DNA of 64,000 bases from Sediminibacter sp. Hel_I_10 (GCF_000688335.1 NZ_JHZX01000001.1:186001-250000); one strand, 5' to 3'; positions 46,404 to 56,061 are shown, numbered from the stretch's first letter. A program made the numbers and translations. The notes: generated from the letters alone by a model not told the origin.

Positions 46404-48413
46404 TTAATGAGATGTGTCAGGAACATCATTTAAAGACACAATAAAGGCTTTGATATCCTGGATATCCTTATCAGACAAACCTAAAGGCTCTGGCGATAAG
46501 GTTTGGTTGGGAACTTCGTAAGATAGCCCTATTCCTGCGGCCCCTCCAGAATTATAAAATGAGATGACGTCTTCTAACAAATCATAAGCACCGTTATGAA
46601 AATAAGGCGCTGTTAACCCTGCATTACGTACGGTAGTAGTTTTGAAGGACCGGTTATAAATGTTCTGATGGTCTTTTTTGATTCCATTTTCCATACGCCC
46701 TAAATCTTGATCCACCTGAAATGATCCTGGCTCTTTCAAGACACCAAGCACTTCACTTTCATTTTCTCTATATAAAGGTGGTGTGAGTCCGCTAAAAGTA
46801 GGTGCATAATGACAGGTAGCACAATTGGCTTTCCCCATAAAAAGGTTAAAGCCTCGCTTGGCACTAGGATCTAAATGATCCTTTTCACCACGAATGTACT
46901 TATCAAAATCACTATTAAACGAGTTTAGGGAAATCACGTATGAAGCGAGTGCTCCGGAAAATTGATACCTATTAATTTTATCGGTTCCATAGACAGCATT
47001 AAAACCTTGAGCATAGGATTTATCTTGGTTGAGTTTTTCTATTATTTCTTCGTGGCTGGTATTAAACTCCATATGACTTGCGATCACATGCTCTGCTTGG
47101 TCTTCCAAATCAAGGGCTCTTAAATCATAAAAATAACGGTCTGAGAACACGGCATTAATAAGTGTGGGGGCATTCCGAGCGAGACGTTTGCCCTGAACAC
47201 TGGAAAGCGAGGTGGCTTCGCCATCGGCATAGGCACGTTGTGGATCATGACAGCTTGCACAGCTGATGGTATTACCATGACTTAATTGAGTATCAAAAAA
47301 TAAGCGCTCTCCCAACTGCTGTAACTGTGGACCATCCTCTGATGCCTTGAGCATACTATAATAATAAGGATTCAAAAACTCTGCGTCGAAGAGGTTACTG
47401 CTGTTGGCGTTCCATGAGGGAGTGGTATTGAATTTATCTGCCGACGACGGAATTTGCAATTCCATTTGCAACTCTAATAAACCTTTGTACAGGGGGTTTA
47501 GATACGACTTGATAAACACCAATCTATCAAACTTATTAAAGTTATCATGCCGTTTTAGATATTGTTTGCCTTTTTGGAAACGGATCTGAAGTGAATTCTG
47601 GGTATCTATACTGCTTTTTTGAATTAAAGGCTGCAGTAAGTCTGCTATTCCAGAAAGGGATGCCGCTGCTTCTTGCATGGCATTTAACGAACCCGGGGTA
47701 TCAAAACCAGTGATTCCTCGTCCTAGAATTCGGACGATTTGCAATCTTGAAGCTTCTATCACTTCATAATCGTAATAGTATTTCCGAAGAATTAAAGTTT
47801 CTTTAAGCACATTAAAGGATGTATGGAGTTGGTCTGTCAAGGTCACAAGTTCTGCCATTTTCGTTGGTGCTTCATCAGAAAAAGCCAATTCGTCCAAACG
47901 TTGCAAGCCTACCGGTGGTAATATATCATATGTGTTTCCGCTATAGTGACCTGCTTCTAGCATATCTAAGGGTAAAGAGTTTTTATAATTTTCTACAGAT
48001 CCTAAATAATAATTTAGATCCTTTGAATCTTTACTAGTGGGTCTTGGCGTTACATGATCTAAGGGCGCTCCATTGATATAAGCATCTATATGTTCTGGAA
48101 AATAATAGGTCAACATTCCCTCAATGCGTTTATAAGCCATTCTCGTATTCGCCACCCGCATCTGTAATTCTTCCAAATTTTGGCCACCGGTTTTGTATGC
48201 TTTGGCTACATCTTGTAAACGCTCTATGTTTAAGGAAATGGCAGCTAACTCCTTATCTAAAAAGACCTTATAAGCAATCGTGGTATCGTCCTGTCGATTC
48301 ACATATTCTGAGGTATGAGCGCTCAATAAGGTCCAAATCACAATTGTACCCAATGCCATGACACTCCCTATCCACCCTTTTCTCGCCCAAGAACTGATAG
48401 TATAATGTTTCAA
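46404..48413 (-). CDS. Di-haem cytochrome c peroxidase family protein (first of a tandem pair in coordinates)
   Basis: A 669-residue protein. Two c-type haem sites are visible: SCASCHDPQRAYADG near residue 383 and NCATCHYAPTFSG near 531, in the usual MauG/CcpA C-terminal arrangement. An N-terminal membrane anchor (WIGSVMALGTIVIWTLLSA) and a helical region of about 300 residues precede them. The start is TTG at 48413, two bases beyond the stop of the upstream paralogue, so the two are translated from one message. It would reduce hydrogen peroxide or oxidise a protein partner in the periplasm. The role of the N-terminal region is unknown. Confidence 0.88.
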   Translation of the reverse strand: MKHYTISSWARKGWIGSVMALGTIVIWTLLSAHTSEYVNRQDDTTIAYKVFLDKELAAISLNIERLQDVAKAYKTGGQNLEELQMRVANTRMAYKRIEGMLTYYFPEHIDAYINGAPLDHVTPRPTSKDSKDLNYYLGSVENYKNSLPLDMLEAGHYSGNTYDILPPVGLQRLDELAFSDEAPTKMAELVTLTDQLHTSFNVLKETLILRKYYYDYEVIEASRLQIVRILGRGITGFDTPGSLNAMQEAAASLSGIADLLQPLIQKSSIDTQNSLQIRFQKGKQYLKRHDNFNKFDRLVFIKSYLNPLYKGLLELQMELQIPSSADKFNTTPSWNANSSNLFDAEFLNPYYYSMLKASEDGPQLQQLGERLFFDTQLSHGNTISCASCHDPQRAYADGEATSLSSVQGKRLARNAPTLINAVFSDRYFYDLRALDLEDQAEHVIASHMEFNTSHEEIIEKLNQDKSYAQGFNAVYGTDKINRYQFSGALASYVISLNSFNSDFDKYIRGEKDHLDPSAKRGFNLFMGKANCATCHYAPTFSGLTPPLYRENESEVLGVLKEPGSFQVDQDLGRMENGIKKDHQNIYNRSFKTTTVRNAGLTAPYFHNGAYDLLEDVISFYNSGGAAGIGLSYEVPNQTLSPEPLGLSDKDIQDIKAFIVSLNDVPDTSH

Positions 48414-48415
48414 GG

Positions 48416-50278
48416 TTAGTTATTTTTATTGATTTTCGCCGGATTATCACTTAGGGCTTTCATAAATGCTATCAAATCCTTCTTTTCTTGATCTGTCAAA
48501 TTCAATGGATCTGAAGGTAAGGTTTGATTCACAACCTCTGCCCCTATCCCAGCGCCTCCACCCAAATTGTAAAAATCCACAACAGACTCTAAGGTCTTGT
48601 AGGCACCGTTATGAAAATAAGGTGCAGTATAGATTACATTTCTCACTGTAGTTGTTTTAAAGGATTTATCGTAAATCCAGACTTCTTCCTTATAAATACC
48701 ATTTTCTATTCTACCCCTATCATTATCCACATCGGTAACGGAACCATTTTCATTATCAAGAACGCCAAGTATTTCAGTTTCATTCTCATTATAAAACGGC
48801 GGAACCAGTCCGGAAAAAGTAGGTGCAAAATGACAGGTTGCGCAATTTGCCTTACCCATAAAAAGATTGAACCCATCTTTAACATCCTCAGGTAATATAT
48901 TGATTTCTCCTCTTATGTATTTATCAAAATCACTATCAAAAGACTGTAGGGACAGCACATATGATGCCAAAGCTTTAGATATGTTTTTTCGATCTATACC
49001 GTTATCCCCAAATAGTTTTTTGAAAGCACCTTTATACTCTTGATCATTATTTAATTTGTCAATAATGTCAGTATAAACTGTGTTAAACTCGGCTGGATTA
49101 AATATGACATGTTCTGCCTGCTGCTCTAAAGAATAAGCTCTTAAATCATAAAAAAATCGATCGGCATATACGGCATTCAGTAAGGTGGGCGCATTTCTTA
49201 AAACAGTCTGGCCATTAATTGAGCTCATTGATTTTGGAAGACCATCGGCAAACCCTTTATCTGGTTGATGGCAAGTGGCGCAACTCATGCTTTTATCTTC
49301 GCTAATGTTGGTGTCGTAAAAAAGCTTTTCTCCTAAATGCTTGAGCACATCACTATCTTCTTTCTCCGTTAGTTCAGTAAATGCGTAAGGATTCAGAAAA
49401 TCTTTAGAAAAGAGAGACTCGCTATTGCTATTCCAAGATGGATATTTAGAAGCTGTCTCTTTGTTTTTTTTGATTTGAAATGACCTTAAGTTTTTATACA
49501 AAGGGTCCAAATACTTTTTCAAAAATTCCAATCGATCAAAAGTTTCAAAATCTGTATTAGTTTCTAAATATTCTATTGCTGCATCAAAAAATGAAATAGA
49601 GTTATGATAAGCCTTAGTGTTGCGCTCTTCAAAGATGCTATTGACAATATATGATTTTAGACCTTCTAAAGCATATTGCGATTCCTTAATCCCATTTAAC
49701 GATCCCGGTGTATCAAAGCCAGTAAGTCCTAATGTATAAATGCGCACTAATTGCAGACGCATGGCTTCCAATAGGTCATCATCCTCTACATTTTTATTAC
49801 TGATGCGATCAAATAACATAAAATAACTACTCTGCATCTTCTTAGCTAAACCAAAAATGACATATCGATTCTCAAGAGCTTCTTCAGAAAACACCAATTC
49901 GTCCAGAACCTGAAGTCCTTCTGGTTCTACTACCGATTTAGAATTTCCAAACTCAAAACGCAAAAGAGGCGCCCCATTGAAATGTTTTTTGGTGTATTCT
50001 GGGAAATAAAACGCTACATAAAACTCTATTCGCTTAAATTGAAGTCTCGCTTTTTCAGTGGCACTTCTTAAATCTTCAATTTCAGCATTATTATTTTGAT
50101 ACATTTCAGCAATGGCGTCCAGCTCCATAAAAACCTTATGAGATTTCAGCAATTCATTTTTTATGAAAGCTTTTCCTTGGTTTTCTTTATCTATAGAACA
50201 AAAAGATATTAAGATTATGCTAATGGCACAAGCAGCTAAGCTGTAAATGATTTGATAGTAAATTTTAGGAGTATGCAT
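48416..50278 (-). CDS. Di-haem cytochrome c peroxidase family protein, lipoprotein (paralogue)
   Basis: A 620-residue paralogue of the neighbouring gene, with the same order of motifs: helical N-terminal region (FDTPGSLNGIKE), haem site 1 SCATCHQPDKGFADG near residue 336, haem site 2 NCATCHFAPTFSG near 479, and VRNVIYTAPYFHNGAY near the end. The N-terminus has a lipobox-like LISFC, so it may be a lipoprotein where its partner has a membrane anchor. Being upstream, it leads the two-gene operon. The pair arose by duplication, since the whole length aligns. Confidence 0.88.
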   Translation of the reverse strand: MHTPKIYYQIIYSLAACAISIILISFCSIDKENQGKAFIKNELLKSHKVFMELDAIAEMYQNNNAEIEDLRSATEKARLQFKRIEFYVAFYFPEYTKKHFNGAPLLRFEFGNSKSVVEPEGLQVLDELVFSEEALENRYVIFGLAKKMQSSYFMLFDRISNKNVEDDDLLEAMRLQLVRIYTLGLTGFDTPGSLNGIKESQYALEGLKSYIVNSIFEERNTKAYHNSISFFDAAIEYLETNTDFETFDRLEFLKKYLDPLYKNLRSFQIKKNKETASKYPSWNSNSESLFSKDFLNPYAFTELTEKEDSDVLKHLGEKLFYDTNISEDKSMSCATCHQPDKGFADGLPKSMSSINGQTVLRNAPTLLNAVYADRFFYDLRAYSLEQQAEHVIFNPAEFNTVYTDIIDKLNNDQEYKGAFKKLFGDNGIDRKNISKALASYVLSLQSFDSDFDKYIRGEINILPEDVKDGFNLFMGKANCATCHFAPTFSGLVPPFYNENETEILGVLDNENGSVTDVDNDRGRIENGIYKEEVWIYDKSFKTTTVRNVIYTAPYFHNGAYKTLESVVDFYNLGGGAGIGAEVVNQTLPSDPLNLTDQEKKDLIAFMKALSDNPAKINKNN

Positions 50279-50515
50279 GTGGTTTTTTCAAGACCACTAA
50301 TGTATAATTGGTATCTATAACAGGTGTCATGGTTAGGTTAAGAAATGTTTATCAAACTAAAATGTGGAATAGAATTGTTATTAAGGCGATATAGCAGCTT
50401 GAATGAGTTATCCTCTACAAAATTAAAAGTCTGGCTAGTACAGAAGTACACTAGAGGGATTCTAAACTATTGCTCATTTACAGAATTACTAGAAATTTAT
50501 AAATAAGTTATAAAA

Positions 50516-50541
50516 AACCTCTAAAGCTAACTTTAGAGGTT
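50516..50541 (-). terminator. Terminator after the T9SS cargo gene
   Basis: A perfect 11-bp stem (AACCTCTAAAG at 50516-50526, complement at 50531-50541) with loop CTAA, followed on the minus strand by TTTTT. It lies 32 bp beyond the stop codon at 50573. The rest of the 50279-50572 gap shows nothing recognisable. Confidence 0.88.
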
Positions 50542-50572
50542 GTTTTCATTATTGTTGTTCGGGTTTTTTGAT

Positions 50573-51454
50573 TTATTTTTTTATAAATTTCTTGATTGCT
50601 TTACCCGAAGCACTCTCAATTATTAAAATATACAAACCTGAAGATAAATCACTTACATCAATTGAAATATTAGTTGTTTTAATTCCTTTGTTTTCATTCA
50701 TCAATACTTTTCCAGAATAATCAATAATACTATAATTTTTAATCTGCACATCATTACGTATATCTAAATTAAGTTTGCCGATTACAGGATTCGGATATAA
50801 ATCAATACTGTTTTCAAATTCTTCATTATTAACATTTAAACTGCAACTGGTATCTAATTCAACAATCATAGGTATACCTTGATTGTTACTTGAACTATTT
50901 GGACAAAAACTAGGAGCCGCCTCTACATAATAACTTCCTGGTTCTGTAATAGCATAAGAAATACTTGTGGCACCAGAAATAGCGGTACCATCTTTATACC
51001 ATTGTATATTGGTGTCATAAGGGCTATTTAGTGTATTGTTAAAACTACCTCCTGGGCACAATAAAAAATTACCATTAGTATTATCAACAGAAACACTTGG
51101 GTTCAAATCGTTTATAATGGTTAAACTAGCCCAAGCGTAACTATCAATTTGGATTTCGTTAGATTCATAGGTATCGTTTCCTAAGGTAACTACTACTTTA
51201 AAAAGCGATTGATCATACGTAAACCAATCATAAGTAAAAGAGGCAGATGTAGCGTCAGGAATGGCTACAAATGGCTCTGAATCAAACCAATATTTAGAAT
51301 ACCATTGGTAGGTGTCATAAGTTTGATTTGTGGTTACCGCTGCCGTACCATCCGTCCACGGACAAAGCATTACGTCACCTTCAATTTGTGGGCTTTGAGC
51401 AATTACGTTTACCAATCCACTAATAAAAACAAGAATTTGTAAAATTTTTTTCAT
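50573..51454 (-). CDS. Secreted protein with T9SS sorting domain
   Basis: A 293-residue protein. The ATG at 51454 gives a signal peptide (MKKILQILVFISGLVNVIAQ). Residues about 20-205 hold two immunoglobulin-like segments of the kind seen in Bacteroidota adhesins (YDTYQWYSKYW, TNIQWYKDGTAISGATS...YYVEA). The last 75 residues are a type IX sorting tail (IDLYPNPVIGKLNLDI ... SSGLYILIIESASGKAIKKFIKK). It is expected at the cell surface or released; its binding partner is unknown. Confidence 0.88.
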   Translation of the reverse strand: MKKILQILVFISGLVNVIAQSPQIEGDVMLCPWTDGTAAVTTNQTYDTYQWYSKYWFDSEPFVAIPDATSASFTYDWFTYDQSLFKVVVTLGNDTYESNEIQIDSYAWASLTIINDLNPSVSVDNTNGNFLLCPGGSFNNTLNSPYDTNIQWYKDGTAISGATSISYAITEPGSYYVEAAPSFCPNSSSNNQGIPMIVELDTSCSLNVNNEEFENSIDLYPNPVIGKLNLDIRNDVQIKNYSIIDYSGKVLMNENKGIKTTNISIDVSDLSSGLYILIIESASGKAIKKFIKK

Positions 51455-51619
51455 AATATAAATTTTAATTAATTGTTTCGAAATTAGTGAACCCAACGTT
51501 ATTAGGGCCTTACTGAATTGTGACAAATTGTGACATGCATATATACAAACTGTGACAAGTTTAGAAAGAGGGACATTTCTTATATTTTTTAAACCAAATC
51601 TACCCTATCGCTTTTTGAT

Positions 51620-53227
51620 TTATATACTTAATAAATAGGAGTAGAATGAAACACCAGCAGGAAGTTCTAATCGTTTTTCAATTCTTTCTTTTCTTTTTCT
51701 ACATGCTGCAGGAGTTATATTAAGCATGGTGGCAATTTCTTTGGTATCCAAATTCATGTACACATATGAAATATATCTTATATCAGTAACGGTTAAGTCG
51801 GCATGTTTTTCGGTTAATCTTTTGATGAAGCCTTGATTTACTTCATCAAAATGACGGACATAATTTTCCCAACTATCATCTGTTTTTATATGTTCTTTTA
51901 AAGCTTGAATATCTTTTTTGAAAGTACTGTTTTCTTTTATGGTAGAATGCGTTGCAAAAGATTTTATGATATCCTGAAGCAATTGATTTCTCCCCGAAAT
52001 GTATAAAACTTTAGATAGGATTTTTTGATTTTTGAGTTGAATATCATTTTGCAAGCTTTCTCGTTCTAAAATTGCTGTTTTTTCTTTTTCAATTAGTAAC
52101 TGATTTTCGGCTTTTTCTTTTTCAAGTTTAACTGCTGTGATTTGCTGTTCTCTTTTTGCAAGCACTTGCTTTTGCTTCATTTTTACAGTATAATTTCTAA
52201 AAATCAACACTAAAATAATTAGGGCAAATATTATTGCAATTAAAATAAAATAAAAGAGCTTTCGTTCATTCTTGTTTCTAGTGTCCTTCTCTATAATCTT
52301 TTCTTTGTAATTCTGAATTTGAAATTTGATTTCACTGCTTTCGTATAACTTACCATTTTTAATGGTGTTGAACTTTATATTTGAAAGCGCAACAGAATCT
52401 TTATATTGAAAAGCTAAATTATAGGATTTTAGTCTAAAGTAAATATGAGAGAGTAAATCATATAAATCGATTTTCTTTTCTAAATCAGGACTTTCAAGAA
52501 ACGTGGCATTAGTCCATTTTAAAGCTTCGGATAAATCATTTTCCGTTAAATAGGCTCTGGCAATTAGCACTGATAAATCAATTCTGTTGTCATTATTTTG
52601 CTCCTCTTTTAAATTTGAGAGCAACTTTTCAGCATTTAAACGAGCTTCTAGAGTATTCCCCTGAAGCAGCTCATTAGTGTAAAGCCCTACCAATGTAGCC
52701 ACTCTTATTTCAGGTGTTTCGGTAAATTGCAATGATTTTTTAAAAAAATTTCGAGCTTTAGTTAGTTTATTCTCTTCATTGGCTAGAAGACCTAAATTCA
52801 TTGAATAAAGCCCCATTTTTAAAGAGTCATTGTGTTTTTTAGCTAGAACAAAAGCTTTGTTGAAATGGGTATTGGCTTGGTCATATTTTTTTTCTTTGCT
52901 GTACAAAATAGCTATATTATTAAGCACAATCATTGTTTCTGTACCGTCTAAATAAGTCGTAGCTGTTTTGTAACTTTCAAGATACTGTTTTAAGGCTTCC
53001 CCATAATCGAGAAGCATGAAGTAGTTGTTCCCTATATTATTTTGGGCTAAAAACAACTGTTTGTACCATTTGTTCTTTTCTGCAATTTCTTTTACTTCAG
53101 CCAGTAACCCCAAAGAAGCTACATGTTTTTTGCTGTGCATTAAGTCAACACTTACTTTAATAATAGAATCACAATAGGCAGTTGTATTGCCAAACATAGT
53201 AGTTTGCCATAGACCTATAAAAAACAA
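51620..53227 (-). CDS. TPR and membrane-anchored LuxR-type HTH regulator
   Basis: About 535 residues. Several tetratricopeptide repeats occupy residues about 25-290 (for example ALKQYLESYKTATTYL, KYDQANTHFNKAFVLAKKH). One membrane helix (LFYFILIAIIFALIILVLIF), a Glu/Lys-rich coiled coil and a C-terminal helix-turn-helix (LTVTDIRYISYVYMNLDTKEIATMLN...CRKRKERIEKRL) follow. This layout is common in flavobacterial membrane-tethered regulators. The start is unclear: the frame opens at TTG 53227, but in-frame upstream codons read IIIKKSLLILFF, a better signal peptide, with no ATG. It lies upstream of the T9SS cargo gene, which it may control. Confidence 0.82.
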   Translation of the reverse strand: MFFIGLWQTTMFGNTTAYCDSIIKVSVDLMHSKKHVASLGLLAEVKEIAEKNKWYKQLFLAQNNIGNNYFMLLDYGEALKQYLESYKTATTYLDGTETMIVLNNIAILYSKEKKYDQANTHFNKAFVLAKKHNDSLKMGLYSMNLGLLANEENKLTKARNFFKKSLQFTETPEIRVATLVGLYTNELLQGNTLEARLNAEKLLSNLKEEQNNDNRIDLSVLIARAYLTENDLSEALKWTNATFLESPDLEKKIDLYDLLSHIYFRLKSYNLAFQYKDSVALSNIKFNTIKNGKLYESSEIKFQIQNYKEKIIEKDTRNKNERKLFYFILIAIIFALIILVLIFRNYTVKMKQKQVLAKREQQITAVKLEKEKAENQLLIEKEKTAILERESLQNDIQLKNQKILSKVLYISGRNQLLQDIIKSFATHSTIKENSTFKKDIQALKEHIKTDDSWENYVRHFDEVNQGFIKRLTEKHADLTVTDIRYISYVYMNLDTKEIATMLNITPAACRKRKERIEKRLELPAGVSFYSYLLSI

Positions 53228-53484
53228 GATTAGCAGACTTTTTTTAATGATAATTGTTTTTAAATAAGTTCAAAAATAAGCCTAAATTCCAAAAAAGGAG
53301 GTTAATTACAGTAAATTAAAATTGTGATTTTAATCTTCTAGAATCCTCAGGAAATTCCTATTTCTTTTAATCGATTAACATATAAAAAAATGAATATATT
53401 CATGAAATTTGCGAGTCGTTTCAGGGATACAGCATGATAGCGAATTGCGATATCAAAAGCGCACGTTGACAGAGGGAAAAAGAT

Positions 53485-53542
53485 AAGATGTTTGTAAGTA
53501 GGCGAGAACTAGCAATAAATTATATACGGCTTTGTTAGCAAC
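53485..53542 (-). repeat. Repeat family A, copy 3
   Basis: In the 320-bp gap 53228-53548. The segment has GTAAGTAGGCGAGAACTAGC, then ATATACGGC and TTTGTTAGCAAC, ending six bases before the stop codon of the minus-strand gene at 53549. It matches copy 2 in 40 of 43 positions. On the minus strand the gene is thus followed by TTGCTAACAAAGCCGTATAT. A second boundary to the left (around 53461-53472, GCACGTTGAC) is possible but unclear. The rest of the gap shows no gene. Confidence 0.7.
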
Positions 53543-53548
53543 AGTATT

Positions 53549-54703
53549 TTATTCAACAAATATGATGTCTTCTCCTCTTGATATAAAAACCAAAGCATCA
53601 TAATGCTTGAACCAGTTTGTTTTTATTTTGTTATCGTCGACAACAAACATTCCTTCGAATTCTTTTTGTTGATAAACAGGATTTTCAACAATGATTTCTT
53701 TTGAGTCAATGAAATAATTCTTTTGTGTTGTAGGTAAAAAGTGTAATAAGTTTGCATCGTCATTACTGTATTTTTTAATCAGTTTAGGTTTTCTGTACGG
53801 CATATTTATTGACGAAAATGCGATATGATATGATATATGAGGATTTTCTTCTATAAATTGAAAACCCATAGTTTGACCGCTTTGAGTTCCATACTCGTCC
53901 TTTATCATATGAGAATTATGTAACCATACTATGAATTTTTTATCGGGCATTGAATTAACTATAAAATCCAAGTTTTTCGCCATTTGACTATCTCTGATCG
54001 GTATTGCTTGTTGTGTACTATTATTAGTCAAACTAATGAGAACATCGCTTTTGTAACTTTTTAAAAATTGAACCCATAGTTTATTCTTAGCGATTTTTTC
54101 ATTTTTTAATATTCGTTCAATTTCATTAACTAATATTTGCAGATTTGATTTACCAACCACATTGTATGCGTCGCTTCTGTTCTTAATGAAAGTCTCGGTT
54201 AATTCAATAAAGTCCTTGTCAAGATCAATAGAATTTTCATTTAAAATATGAGATAATTGGTTCGCAAAATTATGATATGTGTAACCAGATGTCATCTGAT
54301 TGTCAAAACCCCATATGGTTACATTATGTTCGCTCAAAAATTCAAATAATTCTTTACCTTGAATAGAACGAGACCAAAAAGGATATAGGTTCGTTTTAAT
54401 GTTATTATTATGGTCAAAATAAAGTCCGAAAAAGTCGCTTTCAAACGCGATATCTTTATATCCTTTTTCTAGAACCAAAAACTTTACAAATTCAGTTTTG
54501 GCTAAAAGGTCAGAACCAAAGTAATGATTTGATTCTCCTAAAAAGACTACGTTTTTATCGTTTAAATTTGAGTCTAAAACCTGTTTAACATCGTCTGTCA
54601 AGAGATTCTCTACTGAATTTAATTGGTAAGTATTTTTTTCTATCTGAGCAAAGGTTAAATTTATACCAATGAGTATAAAAAGTATGATTTTTATTTTATT
54701 CAT
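53549..54703 (-). CDS. Erythromycin-esterase-family protein, secreted
   Basis: A 384-residue protein from the ATG at 54703, which gives a signal peptide (MNKIKIILFILIGINLTFAQ); a frame to 54829 exists but is repeat-derived. Family motifs are present: VVFLGESNHYFGSD (the GExxH-like metal/active-site motif), RDSQMAKNLDFI and KKFIVWLHNSHMI. The EreA/EreB-like superfamily includes macrolide esterases and many uncharacterised hydrolases; resistance is not implied. It is a lone gene, with repeat A at its 3' end and a repeat B end just upstream. Confidence 0.85.
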   Translation of the reverse strand: MNKIKIILFILIGINLTFAQIEKNTYQLNSVENLLTDDVKQVLDSNLNDKNVVFLGESNHYFGSDLLAKTEFVKFLVLEKGYKDIAFESDFFGLYFDHNNNIKTNLYPFWSRSIQGKELFEFLSEHNVTIWGFDNQMTSGYTYHNFANQLSHILNENSIDLDKDFIELTETFIKNRSDAYNVVGKSNLQILVNEIERILKNEKIAKNKLWVQFLKSYKSDVLISLTNNSTQQAIPIRDSQMAKNLDFIVNSMPDKKFIVWLHNSHMIKDEYGTQSGQTMGFQFIEENPHISYHIAFSSINMPYRKPKLIKKYSNDDANLLHFLPTTQKNYFIDSKEIIVENPVYQQKEFEGMFVVDDNKIKTNWFKHYDALVFISRGEDIIFVE

Positions 54704-54725
54704 AATCCTTTTTAATATTGTTGCC

Positions 54726-54760
54726 AACTCGTTATATCCAATCAAATATAAGCGTTTAGG
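54726..54760 (-). repeat. Repeat family B, copy 5 (left end only)
   Basis: AACTCGTTATAtCC, followed by TCAAATATAAGC and TTTA, matches the left end of the copy at 56062 with few differences. It lies 23 bp upstream of the erythromycin-esterase-like start codon. The rest of family B is absent here. Confidence 0.6.
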
Positions 54761-55191
54761 CCATACTTTTATGACCTGAAACAGCATTCTTCTATAAACA
54801 GATCTGCTCATAAGACTGCTTAGGGCCATATAAAGATCATTTTAGAAGACTACCAAGATCTTACGTGGATGCGACATAAGGCTGATATGGGCATGAAATG
54901 GGGTTTGTACGGGTCACCTATGGATTACCTACGGGTGAACCCTGTATTAAGCATTAAGCATATGGGCATGACCAACGGTTTATAGCAGAGGGCTGGGGCT
55001 TTTTATTAAGGGACAAAGGAGGCTTCCACTTTTAAAGTAGCATTAATTAACTATAGCCCTATGTGAATATTCACCTTTCTTATGCTTATACGACTTTAAA
55101 AATGGTGTGTTTTTTATTTCCATTTTACAAATCTAGAAGATTAAATTTGTTGCGTTAAGTTATTGAATTCTGGTTGTTTGGTCTTAATTAT
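54761..55191. other. Gene-poor stretch with a possible coding remnant
   Basis: No complete gene is seen. On the plus strand an open fragment of about 48 codons (roughly 54836-54984) reads ILEDYQDLTWMRHKADMGMKW and ends MGMTNGL-stop. It is richer in G and C than its surroundings and has no start context, so it may be the tail of a gene interrupted by rearrangement. I do not recognise the family. The rest (54985-55191) shows nothing. Confidence 0.3.
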
Positions 55192-55324
55192 GGCTAACGT
55201 TAATATGTAAGGAGAGTTGCGCGTTTGAGCAACTAACTTATTAAAAATGGAACGAATCAGTTAAAAATCTTTAGGATTTTACAAGTAGGCGAGAACAAAA
55301 CAATTATTTTACACGGTGTTAGGC
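55192..55324 (-). repeat. Repeat family A, copy 4 (complete, attC-like)
   Basis: A 133-bp element running from GGCTAAC (55192-55198) to GTTAGGC (55318-55324). The two ends are near-complementary inverted boxes, and GTTAGGC fits the integron attC core GTTRRRY. Inside are a hairpin, AGTTGC (55215-55220) with GCAACT (55229-55234), and a second inverted pair around TAAAAATC/GATTTTA near 55262-55281. The shared right-hand block ACAAGTAGGCGAGAAC and ACACGGTGTTA are also present. It ends four bases from the stop of the minus-strand gene at 55329. Confidence 0.75.
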
Positions 55325-55328
55325 TACG

Positions 55329-56015
55329 TTATTTTTCCGTAACAAATTTGTATATTTCTTTCACGTGTTTCTCTCTTTGATACCAATCATTATAAACAAG
55401 TTCAAATTCATTTACTTTGAAAGTTCCAAAATCGTAATTAATATTTTTATCCAAAAATTCTAATAATTTTCTCTTTTGACTTAATTCCGTTCTAAATCGA
55501 ACAATTGTTGAGTGAGCAGTTTGTATGGAATATCTTTTGTCTAAACTTTGTTCCAAATTAGAGTTTTTAAATTCTGTTCTCAACCTGTCTCTAATAGCAT
55601 TTAGTTCGTTATTATCAATAAATCCTTGAATCATAATGCCAGAAGGTGAGGCCGTAATTCCTCTAAAAGTGATATTTATATCTTTCTTTTCTACAATACA
55701 TTTTTCAATCAATTCAATATAGTTTGCTAAATCAATCTTTTTTATGTCAAATCCATCTTAACAAGAAATGATTGACATTACAGTAATATGAATATCAGAG
55801 TTTGGATAATAATATTGATTCGGTTCAATCTTCTTAATTTCTTTTATAAAATTTTGAATTTTTTCTTTTATCTCAATTGAAGGTCTTATCAAAAGTGTTA
55901 TTCCAAACCTATTGTCTTTTTTAGAATCTATTAATTCGTCAATTTCGTAACTGTCGGAAGATATTTTACTTATTGATTCATTGTAAAGTTTTTTATAGTG
56001 ACTTTCCAAATTCAT
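55329..56015 (-). pseudogene. 2H phosphoesterase (2'-5' RNA ligase family) interrupted by an in-frame stop
   Basis: Two open segments (55758-56015 and 55329-55712) are in the same frame and are joined by ISC-stop-DGFDIKKIDLANYIELIEK, with a single TAA at 55758-55760. Together they make about 228 residues with both HxT/S motifs of the 2H family: SDIHITVMSI in the first part and AHSTIVRF in the second. The intact protein would hydrolyse or ligate cyclic phosphates on RNA or nucleotides. The clean frame on both sides suggests a recent mutation or a sequencing error. A repeat A copy lies at the 3' end. Confidence 0.82.
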
Positions 56016-56061
56016 TAATCACAAATTTTTAAATATTACGGATGTTTTTTTAATTTAAACT

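Noticed and set aside
53549-54703. Macrolide resistance gene
   Set aside because: The protein has family motifs of erythromycin esterases, but this superfamily is broad and the protein is secreted and divergent. Resistance cannot be inferred.
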